32,185 bases of DNA from Bacteroides sp. (GCA_023665145.1 JAMPEM010000023.1:1-32185); one strand, 5' to 3'; positions 1-8,593 are shown, counted from the stretch's first letter. Numbers and translations: made by a program. Notes: generated from the sequence alone by a model not told the origin.

Positions 1-122
1 CAAATATTAACATTTCTAACCCCGCCATTGAGTAAAGGTTTTTCAGGACGGGACAGAGTAAATAAAATTGTTAAATTATTGGTAACAGTTAATTTAATGA
101 TTTTATGAATGAATCATTTTAA

Positions 123-144
123 GTTTTATTATTAAACAACCTCT
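123..144 (-). repeat. 22-bp exact repeat, copy 1
   Basis: On the minus strand this reads AGAGGTTGTTTAATAAT followed by AAAAC. It is identical over 22 bases to 21666-21687, and a related form starts at 26993. An exact match of this length inside 32 kb is not expected by chance, so this is a dispersed intergenic motif. Its function is unknown. Confidence 0.7.
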
Positions 145-160
145 AAGAGTAACGAAAAAA

Positions 161-195
161 ACCGGCGTTCCCTCTCGCGAGTTACTAACCGGTCA
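161..195 (-). terminator. Possible intrinsic terminator (minus strand)
   Basis: On the minus strand ACCGG and CCGGT arms enclose a loop of about 23 bases that contains TCGCGA, and the second arm runs into a T-rich tract. The short stem and long loop make this moderate evidence. It lies over 400 bases beyond the nearest minus-strand gene, so it would be a backup terminator or belong to an unseen transcript. Confidence 0.35.
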
Positions 196-242
196 ACAAA
201 TAATTTAATCATGCTACAAAGTTAGTAAAAATTATTTAATCA

Positions 243-418
243 AGCTATTTAAGTTTCTCAAGTTGCCTGAAACCTTGGAAAATTGAGGTTTAAGGTTTAT
301 CGTTTAAGGAACGTCTTCGAGTTAACATTAATATAAAATTTTCGATAATGCTCTAACTTCCTAACCTCAACCCCCTAACTTTTCGCAAGTTAAAGGTTGC
401 TAAAGCTGAGTTAACAGC
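243..418 (-). repeat. Dispersed intergenic repeat, copy A
   Basis: The reverse complement aligns with 27071-27245. Over the ungapped core (308-393 here, 27093-27178 there) I count 74 of 86 identical bases by hand. Outside the core the similarity continues with small gaps, including different numbers of an A-rich 7-base unit. The element has no open reading frame of note. A third, shorter copy lies near 29604-29667. Confidence 0.8.
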
Positions 419-502
419 CTCTTAAATATCGCGTGTAGGTAAAATTATCAAAGATGAGCAATTATCAAAGATGGGCATCACCCGATTGTACGAACCACAA
501 GA

Positions 503-534
503 AAAGGGCCAGCACCCTCGAGTACTGCCCCTTT
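503..534 (-). terminator. Terminator of TPR membrane protein gene
   Basis: On the minus strand AAAGGG-G-CAG pairs with CTG-G-CCCTTT around a 12-base loop, followed by TTCTTG. The stem has one internal G/G mismatch. It lies about 100 bases beyond the stop of the minus-strand TPR gene and is its likely transcription end. Confidence 0.55.
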
Positions 535-634
535 CATAAAATAAGCAAAGTGTTTTATTATTTTATGGAGTTTTTGATGTCCACTTTTTCTGCATGATTA
601 AGCTCATGCCGCACTCTTTTATCTCCCCGCAGGA

Positions 635-1312
635 TTATTTTCCTATACGAGCCTGCTCACGTGCGATGTAACCGTCGATTGACATTCCGCTTCCGGGAAC
701 GAACTGAGGGAATTCGTCGCGTATGATTTGATAGCACTCAAGTGCTTCGTTATATTTCTTTAGATGATCAAACACCACAGCTTTCTTAAGTTGTGCACGT
801 GGCACTATCTGATCGTTACCCTCGCCTGCTTTGATTCCCTTATCAAAAGCGGCAAGTGCTTCAGGGTAATTTTTGAGGTTTACGTAACAGTCACCTACTA
901 AAATATCCACATTAGCCATCAAAACCTTGTCTGAAGTTGAGAACTTCTTAAGACACTCAAGGGCTTCTTTATATTTGCCGATGTTATAGTATGACTGTCC
1001 GGCAGCGAGATTTGCAAGATTACCGCCATCGTGGCTACCATATTTCTGAGCCACTTTTTGATATTCGCGTGCCGCTATTGTATCATTATCGGCCGTAGTT
1101 GCCACTTTTGCATAAGCCGCAAAAGAGTCATCATTGCCCGGATTCTTGTAAAAATAGAAATAACTCATGACGAAAACGGCCACAAGTACTATCGCTCCGA
1201 CCACCCAAAATATCACTTTCTTATTGTCGGCTATTCTTTCAGACGCTGAAGTGAGCGTTTCATTAAGCTCATCTATCTTGTTCTGTTCCTGCTGGTTATG
1301 ATTGTCTGCCAT
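635..1312 (-). CDS. Membrane-anchored TPR protein, YfgM-like layout
   Basis: A 225-residue protein with a hydrophilic cytoplasmic N-terminus (1-32), one transmembrane helix (about 33-54, rich in V, F and Y) and a C-terminal TPR solenoid. At least three TPR-like units are visible, for example around AAGQSYYNIGKYKEAL, VGDCYVNLKNYPEAL and AVVFDHLKKYNEALE. The single anchor followed by TPRs resembles the YfgM/Tol-Pal accessory type, which tethers protein-protein contacts at the periplasmic face of the inner membrane; that role is inferred from architecture only. The gene stands alone, divergent from rpoN, with its own -7 box and a terminator downstream. The start at 1312 is the only ATG before the hydrophobic helix. 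Confidence 0.8.
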   Translation of the reverse strand: MADNHNQQEQNKIDELNETLTSASERIADNKKVIFWVVGAIVLVAVFVMSYFYFYKNPGNDDSFAAYAKVATTADNDTIAAREYQKVAQKYGSHDGGNLANLAAGQSYYNIGKYKEALECLKKFSTSDKVLMANVDILVGDCYVNLKNYPEALAAFDKGIKAGEGNDQIVPRAQLKKAVVFDHLKKYNEALECYQIIRDEFPQFVPGSGMSIDGYIAREQARIGK

Positions 1313-1341
1313 ATCAGTTTATGATGTTCTTTATTTTCTTA

Positions 1342-1358
1342 CCGGACATTTTCCGGTT
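1342..1358 (-). other. Short hairpin in TPR gene leader
   Basis: ACCGGA and TCCGGT are perfect 6-base arms around a 5-base loop, lying between the TPR gene's -7 box and its ATG. It would form in the leader RNA. There is no T-run, so it is more likely a leader structure than a terminator. Confidence 0.35.
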
Positions 1359-1366
1359 TCGAAGTG

Positions 1367-1374
1367 CAAAGTTA
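1367..1374 (-). promoter_or_regulatory. Bacteroides-type -7 box, TPR gene
   Basis: TAACTTTG on the minus strand fits the Bacteroides TAnnTTTG -7 consensus. Nineteen bases upstream lies TTTT rather than TTTG, so only the -7 half is strong. The box is about 55 bases before the ATG. Confidence 0.5.
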
Positions 1375-1428
1375 ACAATATTTTGTGGAATATAAAAAAT
1401 TTTTTACCAATATTTTTTTGTGTTTTTT

Positions 1429-1459
1429 TTCGCTTGCTCCCAAATTCTTTATAATTTTG
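1429..1459 (+). promoter_or_regulatory. Promoter of rpoN
   Basis: TAATTTTG at 1452-1459 matches the TAnnTTTG -7 element. Nineteen bases upstream is TTCG, a one-base departure from TTTG. It predicts a leader of about 65 bases before the rpoN ATG and lies back to back with the promoter of the divergent TPR gene. Confidence 0.6.
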
Positions 1460-1529
1460 CATCCCTAAACACTCCTCCCATCTCTTATGTTACCATTAAA
1501 GTATCCTCATCGGTCATACATTCGCATAC

Positions 1530-2978
1530 ATGGCTAAAGATATCAGAATTCAGCTTAACCAACGGCAACGATTGCGCATCATGCAGTCGCAGCTCCGTTT
1601 TGTGCGACTACTCGAAATGAATTCACAAGAGGTGGAAAACGCTGTCCAAAAGGAGCTTGAAGAGAATCCGGCTCTCGAAACTGTCGCTGATTCTACCGAG
1701 ACAGAATCGAACCGACTCACTGAAGATGGTGAACTGTACGCGGAATCTGCCGAAGATTTGCAACGCGCTGATTACCGTGAGGATGACATACCATATTATC
1801 GGCTGCATATCAACAACCGAAGCTCCGATGCCCCCGCCATCGATTTCTCCCCGGCCGACAATTCCGAATCAATGTATGATATTCTCAATGCACAACTCGC
1901 AGAACGCGACATACCACTCGAAGTTCTCCACGTGGCCCAATACATTGTCGGAAGCCTTGACCGGAACGGATACCTCAGAAGAACACTCCCGCAAATTATT
2001 GACGACATAGCATTCACTACCGGACGCGAAATATCAGAGAATCTCGCCAAAGCAGCCCTGCACACCGTCAGGTCACTTGACCCTCCCGGCGTTGGAGCCT
2101 CTGACCTTCGCGACTGCCTTATCATGCAGCTCGAGCGTTTACCCCACTCCGTGGAACGAAATAACGCACTGCGAATCCTCAACCAATGCTATGAGGCGTT
2201 TACAATGAAACATATCCATCGGATAGTCAGCACTCTCCACATATCTTTAGGGGAAGCTCGCAAAGCTCTCGACCTTATCCTGACACTCAATCCCAAACCC
2301 GCAGCTTCCCTTGGTGGAGCTGACGATGCCGCTTCTCCGATAATACCGGATTTTATCGTCAACAACGAAGATGGCAATCTCACAATATCGCTTGCCAATC
2401 CAACTCCTGCACTCAGAATAGACGAATCATTCTCCGATGCCGTCAAACGAATGGAGCTTAACAAAAACCGTCGCGCACAAAATCGCGAAGAACGAAAATT
2501 CATCACAGCCCGTTACAATAACGCTAAAGAATTCATCGACATTCTGCGACAACGACGCGAAACTCTCTTTGCTGTTATGACAGCTATCGTGGAATTGCAA
2601 CGTGAATATTTCGAAACAGACGATGAGACAAAACTTCGGGGAATGACAATAAAGGATGTAGCTGAACGCACCGGTTACGACCTGTCGGTCATATCCCGCG
2701 CCACGGCAAATAAATATGTGGCAACAGCTGCAGGAAATTTCCCGCTCCGCCATTTCTTCAGCGCGGAATTGGGCGACGAAGGTGAATCCTTCACCAACAA
2801 GCAGGTAGAAGCCGAAATACACAAAATCATAGACAACGAAAACCCCGCTCGACCCTACAGCGACGCATCCCTCAGAGAACTTCTCGCAAAAAAAGGGTAT
2901 GACATCTCACGACGGACTGTGGCAAAATATCGCGACCGACTACAAATCCCTGTAGCAAGACTAAGAAAGAAGCTTTGA
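1530..2978 (+). CDS. rpoN: RNA polymerase sigma-54 factor
   Basis: A 482-residue sigma-54, the specificity factor for -24/-12 promoters opened by AAA+ enhancer-binding proteins. The Q-rich activator-contact region I (about 1-50, with QSQLRFVRLLEMNSQEVENAVQ and EENPALE) is followed by an acidic stretch, the core-binding domain (about 110-320) and a DNA-binding domain with a helix-turn-helix near 375-400. The diagnostic RpoN box, here SRRTVAKYRD at 460-469, is intact and reaches almost to the C-terminus. Length and domain order are normal. No enhancer-binding protein gene is nearby, and I found no convincing TGGCAC-N5-TTGC promoter in the window, so its targets lie elsewhere. Confidence 0.97.
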   Translation: MAKDIRIQLNQRQRLRIMQSQLRFVRLLEMNSQEVENAVQKELEENPALETVADSTETESNRLTEDGELYAESAEDLQRADYREDDIPYYRLHINNRSSDAPAIDFSPADNSESMYDILNAQLAERDIPLEVLHVAQYIVGSLDRNGYLRRTLPQIIDDIAFTTGREISENLAKAALHTVRSLDPPGVGASDLRDCLIMQLERLPHSVERNNALRILNQCYEAFTMKHIHRIVSTLHISLGEARKALDLILTLNPKPAASLGGADDAASPIIPDFIVNNEDGNLTISLANPTPALRIDESFSDAVKRMELNKNRRAQNREERKFITARYNNAKEFIDILRQRRETLFAVMTAIVELQREYFETDDETKLRGMTIKDVAERTGYDLSVISRATANKYVATAAGNFPLRHFFSAELGDEGESFTNKQVEAEIHKIIDNENPARPYSDASLRELLAKKGYDISRRTVAKYRDRLQIPVARLRKKL

Positions 2979-3013
2979 ACCACTCTCTCCCTCGAGGCGT
3001 TTAATGTGTGAAT

Positions 3014-3406
3014 ATGAGTATTTGGATGAAAATATTGTTTGTCGGAATTGGAGGTGGCCTGGGTGCCATCTGCCGTTTGCTCATCTCTACATGGATGCGC
3101 ACCACCGGTGAATGGCTCGGACTTACCACCTGGGTCATAAACACCTCCGCCTGCTTCCTTATAGGCCTGTTCGCCGGATTACTCATATCATCCGATTGGA
3201 CTCCTTGGGCAAAAACAGCGTTCGCAATGCTCACCATGACCGGATTCTGCGGCGGTTTCTCCACTTTCAGCGAATATACACTCGACTGCATTAAATATTT
3301 CGAAGCCGGACACGTCGGCATTTGGGTTATCTTCGCGTCCGCCACAATATTCGCCGGCTTGTTTTGCTGCGCACTGGGGTATTGGTGGGGGTCCAGACTC
3401 GGATAA
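3014..3406 (+). CDS. crcB: Fluoride exporter CrcB/FluC
   Basis: A small four-helix membrane protein (about 130 residues) of the Fluc family of dimeric fluoride channels, which exports toxic F-. Family signatures are visible: GGGLGAICR near the start, WVINTSACFLIG in helix 2, and GFCGGFSTFSEYTLD in helix 3, which carries the conserved phenylalanine and hydroxyl residues lining the pore. I prefer the ATG at 3014; a GTG at 3008 would add two residues, and ATG 3026 is also possible. It follows rpoN by 35 bases and probably shares its transcript. The space before it is too short for a fluoride riboswitch, so fluoride-dependent control is not evident. Confidence 0.93.
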   Translation: MSIWMKILFVGIGGGLGAICRLLISTWMRTTGEWLGLTTWVINTSACFLIGLFAGLLISSDWTPWAKTAFAMLTMTGFCGGFSTFSEYTLDCIKYFEAGHVGIWVIFASATIFAGLFCCALGYWWGSRLG

Positions 3407-3472
3407 AATGAAGTTTTTTTACGTCTAATAACTAAAAATCATCATTCCTCACGTTAATTTACACAAATTATT

Positions 3473-3503
3473 TTTGCCGACACACTATAAATTGTTAATT
3501 TTG
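3473..3503 (+). promoter_or_regulatory. Near-perfect promoter, lipoprotein gene
   Basis: TTTG at 3473-3476, exactly 19 bases, then TAATTTTG at 3496-3503 match the full Bacteroides primary-sigma consensus. It places the transcription start about 25-30 bases before the lipoprotein ATG and separates this gene from the rpoN-crcB transcript. Confidence 0.85.
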
Positions 3504-3535
3504 CAGTTCAATATATTTTACTCTGAGAAGAAAAA

Positions 3536-4162
3536 ATGACACTTTTCGAGACTGCAAACTCATTGAGAAGAAAAGTAATCGTCTTAATGGCGGGAGCCGC
3601 AGCGATAATACTGACAGGATGCTCTGAGAAGAAAGCGGAACAAAAACCGGACACAGACACCGTCAAACCCGTTGCAGTGGAAGACATCTTCCATGCCAAC
3701 AACGACATTGCAATGATTGTACGCTCCATCGCAGACGCTCTCAAACAGGGAGAGGAACTCGACTCCGTAATCTACAATTTCGAGGGAGTACTGACAGATG
3801 GTTCCGGCGCAGCCCTTTATACCAACGCAGCAGGTGACCCCGGAACATGGCGCGTCAAGGTGGAAGCGGACAAAGCTGTAATAGAAAACCTCGACCTCGG
3901 CAGCTTTTCCCCCGACAATGTAAGACATTACATTTGCGATGAGATTGAACTGAACGAAGACGACATCGTCAAAAAAGGTGTTGTCAAAGGACCCGGTGGC
4001 GTAGAGATGACCAACTACGATTTTGACGGTGTCGGGATTCATTTTGAATCCTCCAAAGCTCTGACTGCTGCCGGGAAAGAGGGACCGGTATTGAGCATCA
4101 TCATTTTGACCTCCCCCAAAGAGGAAACAAATCACAGTCAGCCCGCGACAAAGAAAAAATAG
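3536..4162 (+). CDS. Lipoprotein of unknown function
   Basis: A 208-residue exported lipoprotein. Two basic residues (RRK) and a hydrophobic stretch lead to a lipobox ILTGC with the lipidated cysteine at residue 29, followed by SEKKAEQK. No acidic run directly follows the cysteine, so I do not predict surface export with confidence. The mature part is acidic, with a possible beta-rich core (VIYNFEGVLTDGSGAALYT; GTWRVKVEADKAVIENLDL). It ends in a polar tail. I do not recognise the family. It has its own strong promoter, and the gene for a membrane Fe-S protein begins 68 bases downstream, so the two may be co-transcribed. Confidence 0.8.
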   Translation: MTLFETANSLRRKVIVLMAGAAAIILTGCSEKKAEQKPDTDTVKPVAVEDIFHANNDIAMIVRSIADALKQGEELDSVIYNFEGVLTDGSGAALYTNAAGDPGTWRVKVEADKAVIENLDLGSFSPDNVRHYICDEIELNEDDIVKKGVVKGPGGVEMTNYDFDGVGIHFESSKALTAAGKEGPVLSIIILTSPKEETNHSQPATKKK

Positions 4163-4230
4163 ATAGTTGGCCACTACAACTATCCCACATAATACCTTCG
4201 CCTAATTTCGAGGTAGAAAAAAAATGGCAC

Positions 4231-5046
4231 ATGAAGAGTCTGCGTATCTTGCGTGTGCTTATTAGCACACTGTTTTTTGCGGCAACCGTGGGTTTCTTTA
4301 TAATAGGACTCACGGAGCATCCTCTTGTCTTGGCCACCATACATTCCCAAATTATCCCATCCGCAATCTCACTTACTTTGGGAGCATCAATCGTATGGCT
4401 TGTCGCAACACTGCTTTTCGGCAGAATCTATTGCTCTACCATTTGTCCGGTCGGCACTCTCCAAGACCTCATTATCCCACTCAAAAAAATAATGCCCGGT
4501 GCAAGAAAGACGTATCGTTACAAAACCGGCGGTATAATCAAATATCACATACTCGGCATATACATCATCTGTCTGATTATCGGGTTCTCAATTGTACCTG
4601 TCATCCTTGAACCATGGAATATGATGCGAACCATCTGCGCCACCTTTCGAAGTGACATTCTACAACCTGAATGGCTCGCACTCGGTTATGGCACCGGTGT
4701 CGGTATTTTGGCCGGTATCATTTCCCTCCTCTTTGTTTTTCTCGCCGCTATATATTTCGGCCGCGATTTCTGCAATGAAATATGTCCCCTCGGAACTGCC
4801 ATGAGCCTCCTAGACAAGGGTACACTTTATCACATTGAAATAAACCCCGACAAATGCAACGGCTGTCTCAAATGTGAAGAGGAATGTAAAGCATCCTGCA
4901 TCAAAGTCACAGAAAGAAAAGTGGACAATTCCAGATGTGTCAAATGCTTTGATTGCATCAACATATGCAATCAAGATGCCATAACATATCGTCGTGGACG
5001 ACATCGCCCACGTACACCAATTATGCAATTAAGCGACAAAACTTAA
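4231..5046 (+). CDS. Short membrane 4Fe-4S protein, NapH/NosR-like
   Basis: A 271-residue polytopic membrane protein of the NapH/NosR/RdxA-type electron-transfer superfamily. It has about four to five hydrophobic helices and two CxxxCP motifs, in [16 protein letters not shown] (about 65-80) and [14 protein letters not shown] (about 176-189). Two 4Fe-4S ferredoxin-type cysteine clusters follow at the C-terminus: [15 protein letters not shown] and [14 protein letters not shown]. Such proteins pass electrons across or along the inner membrane to periplasmic acceptors. Bacteroidota homologues I know of often continue well past the second cluster; this one stops about 25 residues after it, in a basic, proline-containing tail. 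It may be a genuine short form or a truncated one. The partner is unknown; the lipoprotein upstream is a candidate. Confidence 0.85.
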   Translation: MKSLRILRVLISTLFFAATVGFFIIGLTEHPLVLATIHSQIIPSAISLTLGASIVWLVATLLFGRIYCSTICPVGTLQDLIIPLKKIMPGARKTYRYKTGGIIKYHILGIYIICLIIGFSIVPVILEPWNMMRTICATFRSDILQPEWLALGYGTGVGILAGIISLLFVFLAAIYFGRDFCNEICPLGTAMSLLDKGTLYHIEINPDKCNGCLKCEEECKASCIKVTERKVDNSRCVKCFDCINICNQDAITYRRGRHRPRTPIMQLSDKT

Positions 5047-5068
5047 CCTCACTCCCACACACCTCACT

Positions 5069-5863
5069 ATGAAAGAATATCAAGATTTACTTCGTCACGT
5101 GCTCAAAAACGGCAATCGACGCGATGACAGAACAGGAACAGGCACCATAAGCACCTTTGGCTACCAGATGAGATTCGACCTCTCAAAAGGATTCCCTCTG
5201 CTGACCACAAAAAAAGTACACCTCAAAAGTATAATTCATGAGCTGCTATGGTTTCTGAAGGGAGACACCAATGTCAAATACCTTCAAGAAAACGGCGTCA
5301 GGATATGGAACGAATGGGCAGACGAAAACGGTGATTTGGGACATATTTACGGATACCAATGGCGCTCATGGCCCGGATACGACGGCAAACACATCGATCA
5401 GATAAACCGGGCTATCCAAGACATAAAAACCAATCCTCACAGCCGGAGAATCATCGTCAGCTCATGGAACGTAGCCGACCTCGACAATATGAACCTGCCA
5501 CCCTGCCATGCCTTCTTCCAATTTTATGTCGCTGACGGAAAGTTATCCCTGCAACTCTACCAACGAAGCGCAGACAGTTTCCTCGGAGTTCCATTCAACA
5601 TTGCAAGTTATGCCTTGCTGACTATGATGATGGCTCAAGTTTGCGGTCTGCAACCCGGTGAATTCATTCATACATTCGGCGACCTGCACATCTATCTCAA
5701 TCACCTCGACCAAGTAAACGAGCAACTGACACGCACCCCTCGCCCACTCCCAAAAATGATTTTAAATCCCGATGTTAAGGACATCCTCGATTTCAAATAT
5801 GAAGATTTCACCCTCGAAGATTACAACCCTTATCCGGCTATAAAAGGGAAAGTGTCAGTTTAA
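5069..5863 (+). CDS. thyA: Thymidylate synthase
   Basis: A 264-residue ThyA, matching the E. coli enzyme in length. It methylates dUMP to dTMP using 5,10-methylene-tetrahydrofolate and yields dihydrofolate. The catalytic cysteine is C146 in [12 protein letters not shown]. The dUMP-binding segment [20 protein letters not shown] and the N-terminal RDDRTGTGT loop, which contacts the nucleotide phosphate, are intact. The C-terminal valine that closes the active site is present (KGKVSV). folA follows 31 bases downstream, the classical pairing in which DHFR recycles the dihydrofolate made here. The upstream Fe-S gene ends 22 bases before, so read-through transcription is likely. Confidence 0.98.
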   Translation: MKEYQDLLRHVLKNGNRRDDRTGTGTISTFGYQMRFDLSKGFPLLTTKKVHLKSIIHELLWFLKGDTNVKYLQENGVRIWNEWADENGDLGHIYGYQWRSWPGYDGKHIDQINRAIQDIKTNPHSRRIIVSSWNVADLDNMNLPPCHAFFQFYVADGKLSLQLYQRSADSFLGVPFNIASYALLTMMMAQVCGLQPGEFIHTFGDLHIYLNHLDQVNEQLTRTPRPLPKMILNPDVKDILDFKYEDFTLEDYNPYPAIKGKVSV

Positions 5864-5894
5864 TATCCCATTTCTCAATCAATTACAATTCATC

Positions 5895-6488
5895 ATGGAG
5901 ATTAATTCCGTATACCCCTCCGACTCGGAAGAGAAACGCGAAAAGGAACAATGGAACATCCGGCCGCAAAGCCTCAATTCAGCTGAACACCATTCTGAAC
6001 ACGAGCTTGCTATCATTGTGGCTTTAGGACGCGACCTCGCAATAGGGCGCGACAATGACCTTATTCGTCATCTTCCCGGTGACCTCAAGCGATTCAAAGA
6101 ACTCACCATGGGACATACCGTAATTATGGGAAGGAAAACTTGGGAATCTCTTCCCAAACGTCCTCTTGCCGGGAGACGGAACATCGTGGTGACTCGAAAT
6201 AATGACTACCGTGCAGATGGAGCTGAGACAGCCTCTTCTCTCGAAGAGGCTGTCATCATGGCAAATGATGACTCAATCCCATTCATCATCGGAGGTGGAG
6301 AAATTTACCGACAAGCACTCCCCATGACCACCCGACTTTTTCTGACTCAACTTGACGCCGACACACCGGATGCTGACACTTTTTTTCCCCCGATTGACTT
6401 TTCCCGGTGGGAGACAACATTCAAGTCGGAACCTTACACAAACTCTCTCGGAGAAAAATTCCGTTTCATAGATTTAAAACTCAAATGA
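5895..6488 (+). CDS. folA: Dihydrofolate reductase, N-terminally extended
   Basis: DHFR reduces dihydrofolate to tetrahydrofolate with NADPH. The core begins near residue 37 (ELAIIVALGRDLAIG). The acidic catalytic residue is D63 in LPGDLKRFK, equivalent to E. coli D27. VIMGRKTWESLP, RRNIVVTRN and FIIGGGEIYRQAL are standard cofactor and fold motifs. The first 36 residues (polar, with an EEKREKE segment) have no counterpart in E. coli. No other in-frame ATG lies between 5895 and the core, so either the extension is real or translation begins at a non-ATG codon near the core. The stop overlaps the next gene's start by four bases (ATGA). Confidence 0.95.
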   Translation: MEINSVYPSDSEEKREKEQWNIRPQSLNSAEHHSEHELAIIVALGRDLAIGRDNDLIRHLPGDLKRFKELTMGHTVIMGRKTWESLPKRPLAGRRNIVVTRNNDYRADGAETASSLEEAVIMANDDSIPFIIGGGEIYRQALPMTTRLFLTQLDADTPDADTFFPPIDFSRWETTFKSEPYTNSLGEKFRFIDLKLK

Positions 6489-7741
6489 AAGTCATCATTA
6501 TAAACAAAAGCGACGAAACGGGAGGTGCCGCAATAGTAAGTCGTAGACTGATGGAGGCCCTGCGTTCTCTCGAAATAGACGCCAGAATGTTGGTGATGGA
6601 GAAACATACAGATTCTCCATTCATAGAAAGAGCCGGATCCCCAATGGAAATGCGTAAAACATTCCTGGCTGAACGACTCAAAATTTTTATGTCCAACGGA
6701 ATGAATCGCGACACTCTCTTCAAGGCAGACACAGCAAGTGACGGAATCTCGCTTTACAAACACCGTTGGGTCAATGAAGCCGATATCATCTGCCTCAATT
6801 GGGTCAATCAAGGAATGCTCTCCATGAACGGCTTATACGAACTTATAAAAACCGGCAAGCCAATAATTTGGACCATGCACGACCTTTGGTGCATGACCGG
6901 CATTTGTCATCACCCCGGCATATGCTCACGTTTCGAAGAGAAATGTGGACTTTGCCCGTTGCTCGGCATAAAGGCATCCCCAAAAGATTTGTCCCACACC
7001 GTTTGGAAACAAAAAAAAGACACTTACTCCAAAGGGAAAATTAATTTTGTAGCAGTCAGTAATTGGCTCGCTGAGAAAGCGGCCAAGTCATCACTCCTGT
7101 CCGAACAACATGTAACAGTTATCCCCAACGCTTTTCCTCTTGAAGAATTTTCATTAGGCGATGGAAGCACCGACGGCAGATTTCGTATTGTCATGGGAGC
7201 TGCCAGACTTGACGACCCGGTTAAAGGACTTCCGCTAATGCATGAAACATTCCGTCAACTCTCCGAAAAAGACCCGGAATTGGCCTCTCGCACCGAGTTG
7301 ATAACATTCGGAGGGGTAAAAAATCCAAAATCGTTGGAGGGGATAGCAGTCAAACACCACCACATAGGGAAAGTGAGCGGCACCGAGGCATTGGGGAAAA
7401 TATACGGAAATGCCGATTGCGTACTCTCCACTTCGCTATATGAGACACTCCCCGGCACTCTGATTGAAGGACAGGCTTGCGGATGTATCCCGGTAAGCTT
7501 CCGCAGAGGAGGTCAGGCAGACATTATTGAACACAAAGTGACGGGCTGGTTGGCTGAATTTTCAGAAAACGGGAATGACATAAAAGGTAGTGCTTCCGAC
7601 ATCGTAGAGGGATTGCAATGGGCTGCCGCTCAAGGGAAAAGCATACGTGGAGAATTACGCGACAGTGTGGAGCGAAAATTCTCTTCAAGAGCAGTGGCAC
7701 AACAATATGCCACTCTTTTCACTAACTTGTTAACAAAATGA
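6485..7741 (+). CDS. Glycosyltransferase family 4 (GT-B)
   Basis: A 418-residue retaining GT4-type glycosyltransferase. I place the start at the ATG at 6485, overlapping the folA stop as ATGA; a longer in-frame start at 6407 lies inside folA and is unlikely. The N-terminal domain opens with VIIINKSDETGGAAIVSRRL, the acceptor-side fold with its glycine loop. A cysteine cluster follows HDLWCMTGIC (also GIC, KCGLC), a feature of a GT4 subgroup that may bind metal. The C-terminal donor domain has VAVSNWLAEK, the E-x7-E motif ETLPGTLIE and a GGQADII segment. It probably adds a sugar to a surface polysaccharide or glycan; donor and acceptor cannot be read from sequence. Confidence 0.9.
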   Translation: MKVIIINKSDETGGAAIVSRRLMEALRSLEIDARMLVMEKHTDSPFIERAGSPMEMRKTFLAERLKIFMSNGMNRDTLFKADTASDGISLYKHRWVNEADIICLNWVNQGMLSMNGLYELIKTGKPIIWTMHDLWCMTGICHHPGICSRFEEKCGLCPLLGIKASPKDLSHTVWKQKKDTYSKGKINFVAVSNWLAEKAAKSSLLSEQHVTVIPNAFPLEEFSLGDGSTDGRFRIVMGAARLDDPVKGLPLMHETFRQLSEKDPELASRTELITFGGVKNPKSLEGIAVKHHHIGKVSGTEALGKIYGNADCVLSTSLYETLPGTLIEGQACGCIPVSFRRGGQADIIEHKVTGWLAEFSENGNDIKGSASDIVEGLQWAAAQGKSIRGELRDSVERKFSSRAVAQQYATLFTNLLTK

Positions 7742-7799
7742 CAAGACACAGCTTGACGCTTATTTTAATGCTCAAGCACAAATGCAATAATTTGAACGG

Positions 7800-7811
7800 A
7801 TAAACGTTTAT
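7800..7811. promoter_or_regulatory. 12-bp palindrome before dapB
   Basis: ATAAACGTTTAT is a perfect 12-base palindrome 29 bases upstream of the dapB ATG, in a 98-base spacer. It could be an operator half-site pair or chance in AT-rich DNA. No convincing TAnnTTTG box is seen in the spacer. Confidence 0.2.
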
Positions 7812-7839
7812 ACAAAGAGAAAAAAAGAGTAAAACGGAT

Positions 7840-8571
7840 ATGAAAATAGCTCTGATTGGATATGGCCGCATGGGGCGGATGATAGAAGAAGCCGCAAAAG
7901 AACGCGGTCACGAAATAGTATGCCGAATCGATGCAGACAATCTCGAAGATTTTGCAAGCGACGAATTTAGAAGTGCCGATGTGGCTATAGAATTTTCTGT
8001 ACCCTCATGCGCTGTAGATAATATTTTGAAAGCGTTTGCAGCCGGTGTTCCGGTGGTATGCGGCACAACCGGTTGGCTCGATTCCCTTCCTGAGATTCAA
8101 CGTATGTGCGACAATGGTGACGGCACACTTTTTTACGCATCCAATTATTCAATCGGAGTAAATATCTTCATGAGCCTCAACCGCAAATTAGCGGCAATCA
8201 TGAATCGATTCCCACAATACTCCCCTACTCTTAACGAAGTGCATCATATCCACAAACTTGACCATCCAAGCGGAACAGCACTTACCCTTGCACGGGAAAC
8301 AATCGACGAGGTGGGTCGTCTCAACGAATGGATTGAAATTGAGCAAGGCGTATCTACCGAAGAGTATCAGCTCGGAATTTCTCACGAACGACGTGGTGAA
8401 GTCCCCGGCATCCATACAATCACATGGGAATCAGATGTTGATTCCATATCAATGACCCATTCTGCAAAATCCCGTAAAGGGTTCGCAATCGGAGCTGTGA
8501 TGGCGGCCGAATGGCTGAAGGGACATCGCGGATTCTTTACAATGAGGGAAATGCTTCCCGAACTATATTGA
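7840..8571 (+). CDS. dapB: 4-hydroxy-tetrahydrodipicolinate reductase
   Basis: A 243-residue DapB, somewhat shorter than the E. coli enzyme (273). It reduces 4-hydroxy-tetrahydrodipicolinate in the diaminopimelate/lysine pathway, which supplies the peptidoglycan cross-link. The NAD(P)H loop is GYGRMGRMIE with the acidic residues in RIDADN following. VVCGTTGW and FYASNYSIGVNIF are conserved cofactor and substrate motifs. The catalytic signature is EVHHIHKLDHPSGTA (histidine and lysine), with the usual alanine after the aspartate replaced by histidine. The product would feed the envelope alongside lepB, which starts 22 bases downstream. Confidence 0.97.
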   Translation: MKIALIGYGRMGRMIEEAAKERGHEIVCRIDADNLEDFASDEFRSADVAIEFSVPSCAVDNILKAFAAGVPVVCGTTGWLDSLPEIQRMCDNGDGTLFYASNYSIGVNIFMSLNRKLAAIMNRFPQYSPTLNEVHHIHKLDHPSGTALTLARETIDEVGRLNEWIEIEQGVSTEEYQLGISHERRGEVPGIHTITWESDVDSISMTHSAKSRKGFAIGAVMAAEWLKGHRGFFTMREMLPELY

Positions 8572-8593
8572 TTCAGTTTATCTAACTACGTTT

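Larger units (their letters stand above)
1..634. other. Gene-free region with repeat and hairpins
   Basis: No convincing gene is seen in this stretch. It holds a 22-base exact repeat (123-144), a terminator-like hairpin (about 161-195), a dispersed repeat copy (about 243-418) and the probable terminator of the adjacent TPR gene (503-534). The frame open from base 1 to about 108 could be the tail of a gene entering from the left, but nothing in it is recognisable. Confidence 0.6.

Noticed and set aside
1-108. Open frame from the left edge that could be a gene's 3' end
   Set aside because: Only about 35 codons, AT-rich, no recognisable motif; it cannot be supported without the sequence to the left.
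2979-3013. Possible fluoride riboswitch before crcB
   Set aside because: Only 35 bases separate rpoN from crcB, too short for the crcB-type riboswitch, and its conserved sequences are not seen.
4225-4240. TGGCAC as a possible sigma-54 promoter before the Fe-S gene
   Set aside because: The required TTGC at the fixed -12 distance is absent and the site overlaps the start codon.
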